From JBMTVN01 sp046047235 (lineage in GTDB: Bacteria > Verrucomicrobiota > Verrucomicrobiia > Limisphaerales > JAHDYP01), in the NCBI GenBank assembly GCA_046047235.1, contig JBJOII010000080.1, positions 1 to 21,383 on the forward strand: a stretch of DNA of 21,383 nt, given 5' to 3'. The position numbers were made by a program, and so were the translations under genes. Position 1 is the first letter of the stretch. Every line of letters begins with the position of its first letter. Shown here one piece after another: positions 21,276 through 21,383 of the stretch. The notes under the pieces are model-generated. The model ran no database searches and was not told where the DNA came from. It saw only the letters and a program-made list of their open reading frames with translations.

Positions 21276-21383
21276 GGGCGCTTCGGTCACGTCCTGATAT
21301 AGGTTGACTGGCCTATGAGGAATACGAAGCGTGAGTTGAGGCCTGAAGTGAGGTATGGAGAGGCATTCAAGATGCAGGTGGTG
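21276..21383 (+). mobile_element. Probable left end of an IS3-type insertion sequence
   Basis: The repeat module ends near 21275, and the sequence changes character to mixed-composition DNA leading into the transposase start. The left boundary is approximate; neither inverted repeat nor target duplication can be checked within the window. Confidence 0.4.
21315..21383 (+). CDS. Start of a transposase, IS3-type orfA (3' partial)
   Basis: Only 23 residues are visible, beginning MRNTKRELRPEVRYGEAFKM. The pattern RYGEAFKMQVV matches the start of the helix-turn-helix OrfA of IS3-family transposases (R-Y-S/G-E-x-F-K-x-x-V-V). The ATG at 21315 follows GTCCTGATATAGGTTGACTG, probably the left end of the element. 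No terminal inverted repeat can be confirmed because the right end is outside the window. Base use is less G-rich than in the rest of the window, as expected for a mobile element. Confidence 0.6.
   Translation, partial: MRNTKRELRPEVRYGEAFKMQVV

Noticed and set aside
1..21383. tRNA or rRNA genes
   Set aside because: No cloverleaf with a GGTTCGAATC-type T loop or rRNA signature was seen in the gaps.

Overview
The window is GC-rich DNA from a free-living Gram-negative bacterium, most likely Verrucomicrobiota or a close relative. This rests on gene content and style: FG-GAP/ASPIC proteins, a Tat-exported Gfo/Idh/MocA oxidoreductase, a NamZ-like muramidase, multiheme cytochromes and repeat-filled intergenic gaps. 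No rRNA or marker gene is present to confirm it. The + strand is G-rich across the whole window whichever way genes point: + genes favour G-ending codons and - genes favour C-ending codons.

Layout. Positions 1-1631 (+) hold the 3' part of an FG-GAP/ASPIC-UnbV protein cut by the window edge. It converges on a 1112-residue lipoprotein (TPR, FG-GAP and an unnamed C-terminal region; - strand, 1968-5306). A 500-bp divergent gap of heptamer repeats follows. Next come two translationally coupled + genes: a Tat-exported Gfo/Idh/MocA oxidoreductase (5806-7176) and a NamZ/DUF1343 exo-muramidase with a C-terminal LysM domain (7173-8636).

From 9057 to 20927 every recognised gene is on the - strand. In transcription order they are: a small monoheme cytochrome c with its own terminator; a three-gene, tightly packed respiratory cluster (heptaheme NapC/NirT-type quinol dehydrogenase, then two paralogous fusions of a multiheme cytochrome c to a membrane cytochrome b, with 11 and 9 c-haem motifs); speA (arginine decarboxylase) with its own sigma70-like promoter, followed by a five-helix membrane protein; then parA-gcvT-gcvH and a small CBM48 protein. 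At the right edge a transposase (IS3-type orfA) begins at 21315 on the + strand.

How the genes may work together. The cytochrome cluster has the architecture of Geobacter ImcH (NapC-type, seven haems, three helices) and CbcL (nine c-haems fused to a b-type domain). These are inner-membrane quinol oxidation gateways to periplasmic or extracellular acceptors. The small cytochrome c and the heptaheme gene share a 44-bp element (34/44 identical) about 70-80 bp upstream of their start codons, which suggests joint control.

The five large non-coding gaps carry a modular family of repeats, nearly all in 7-bp units. A degenerate AGSGCNR array runs into a hairpin whose stem sequence varies with compensation and ends in a GGGAGAG-rich tail. 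A second hairpin, GTGCCGC/GCGGCAC, is followed by GGGAGAT/GGGAGCT/GGGATAT arrays with G-quadruplex potential. A GATC-rich palindromic module appears three times. All copies have the same orientation.
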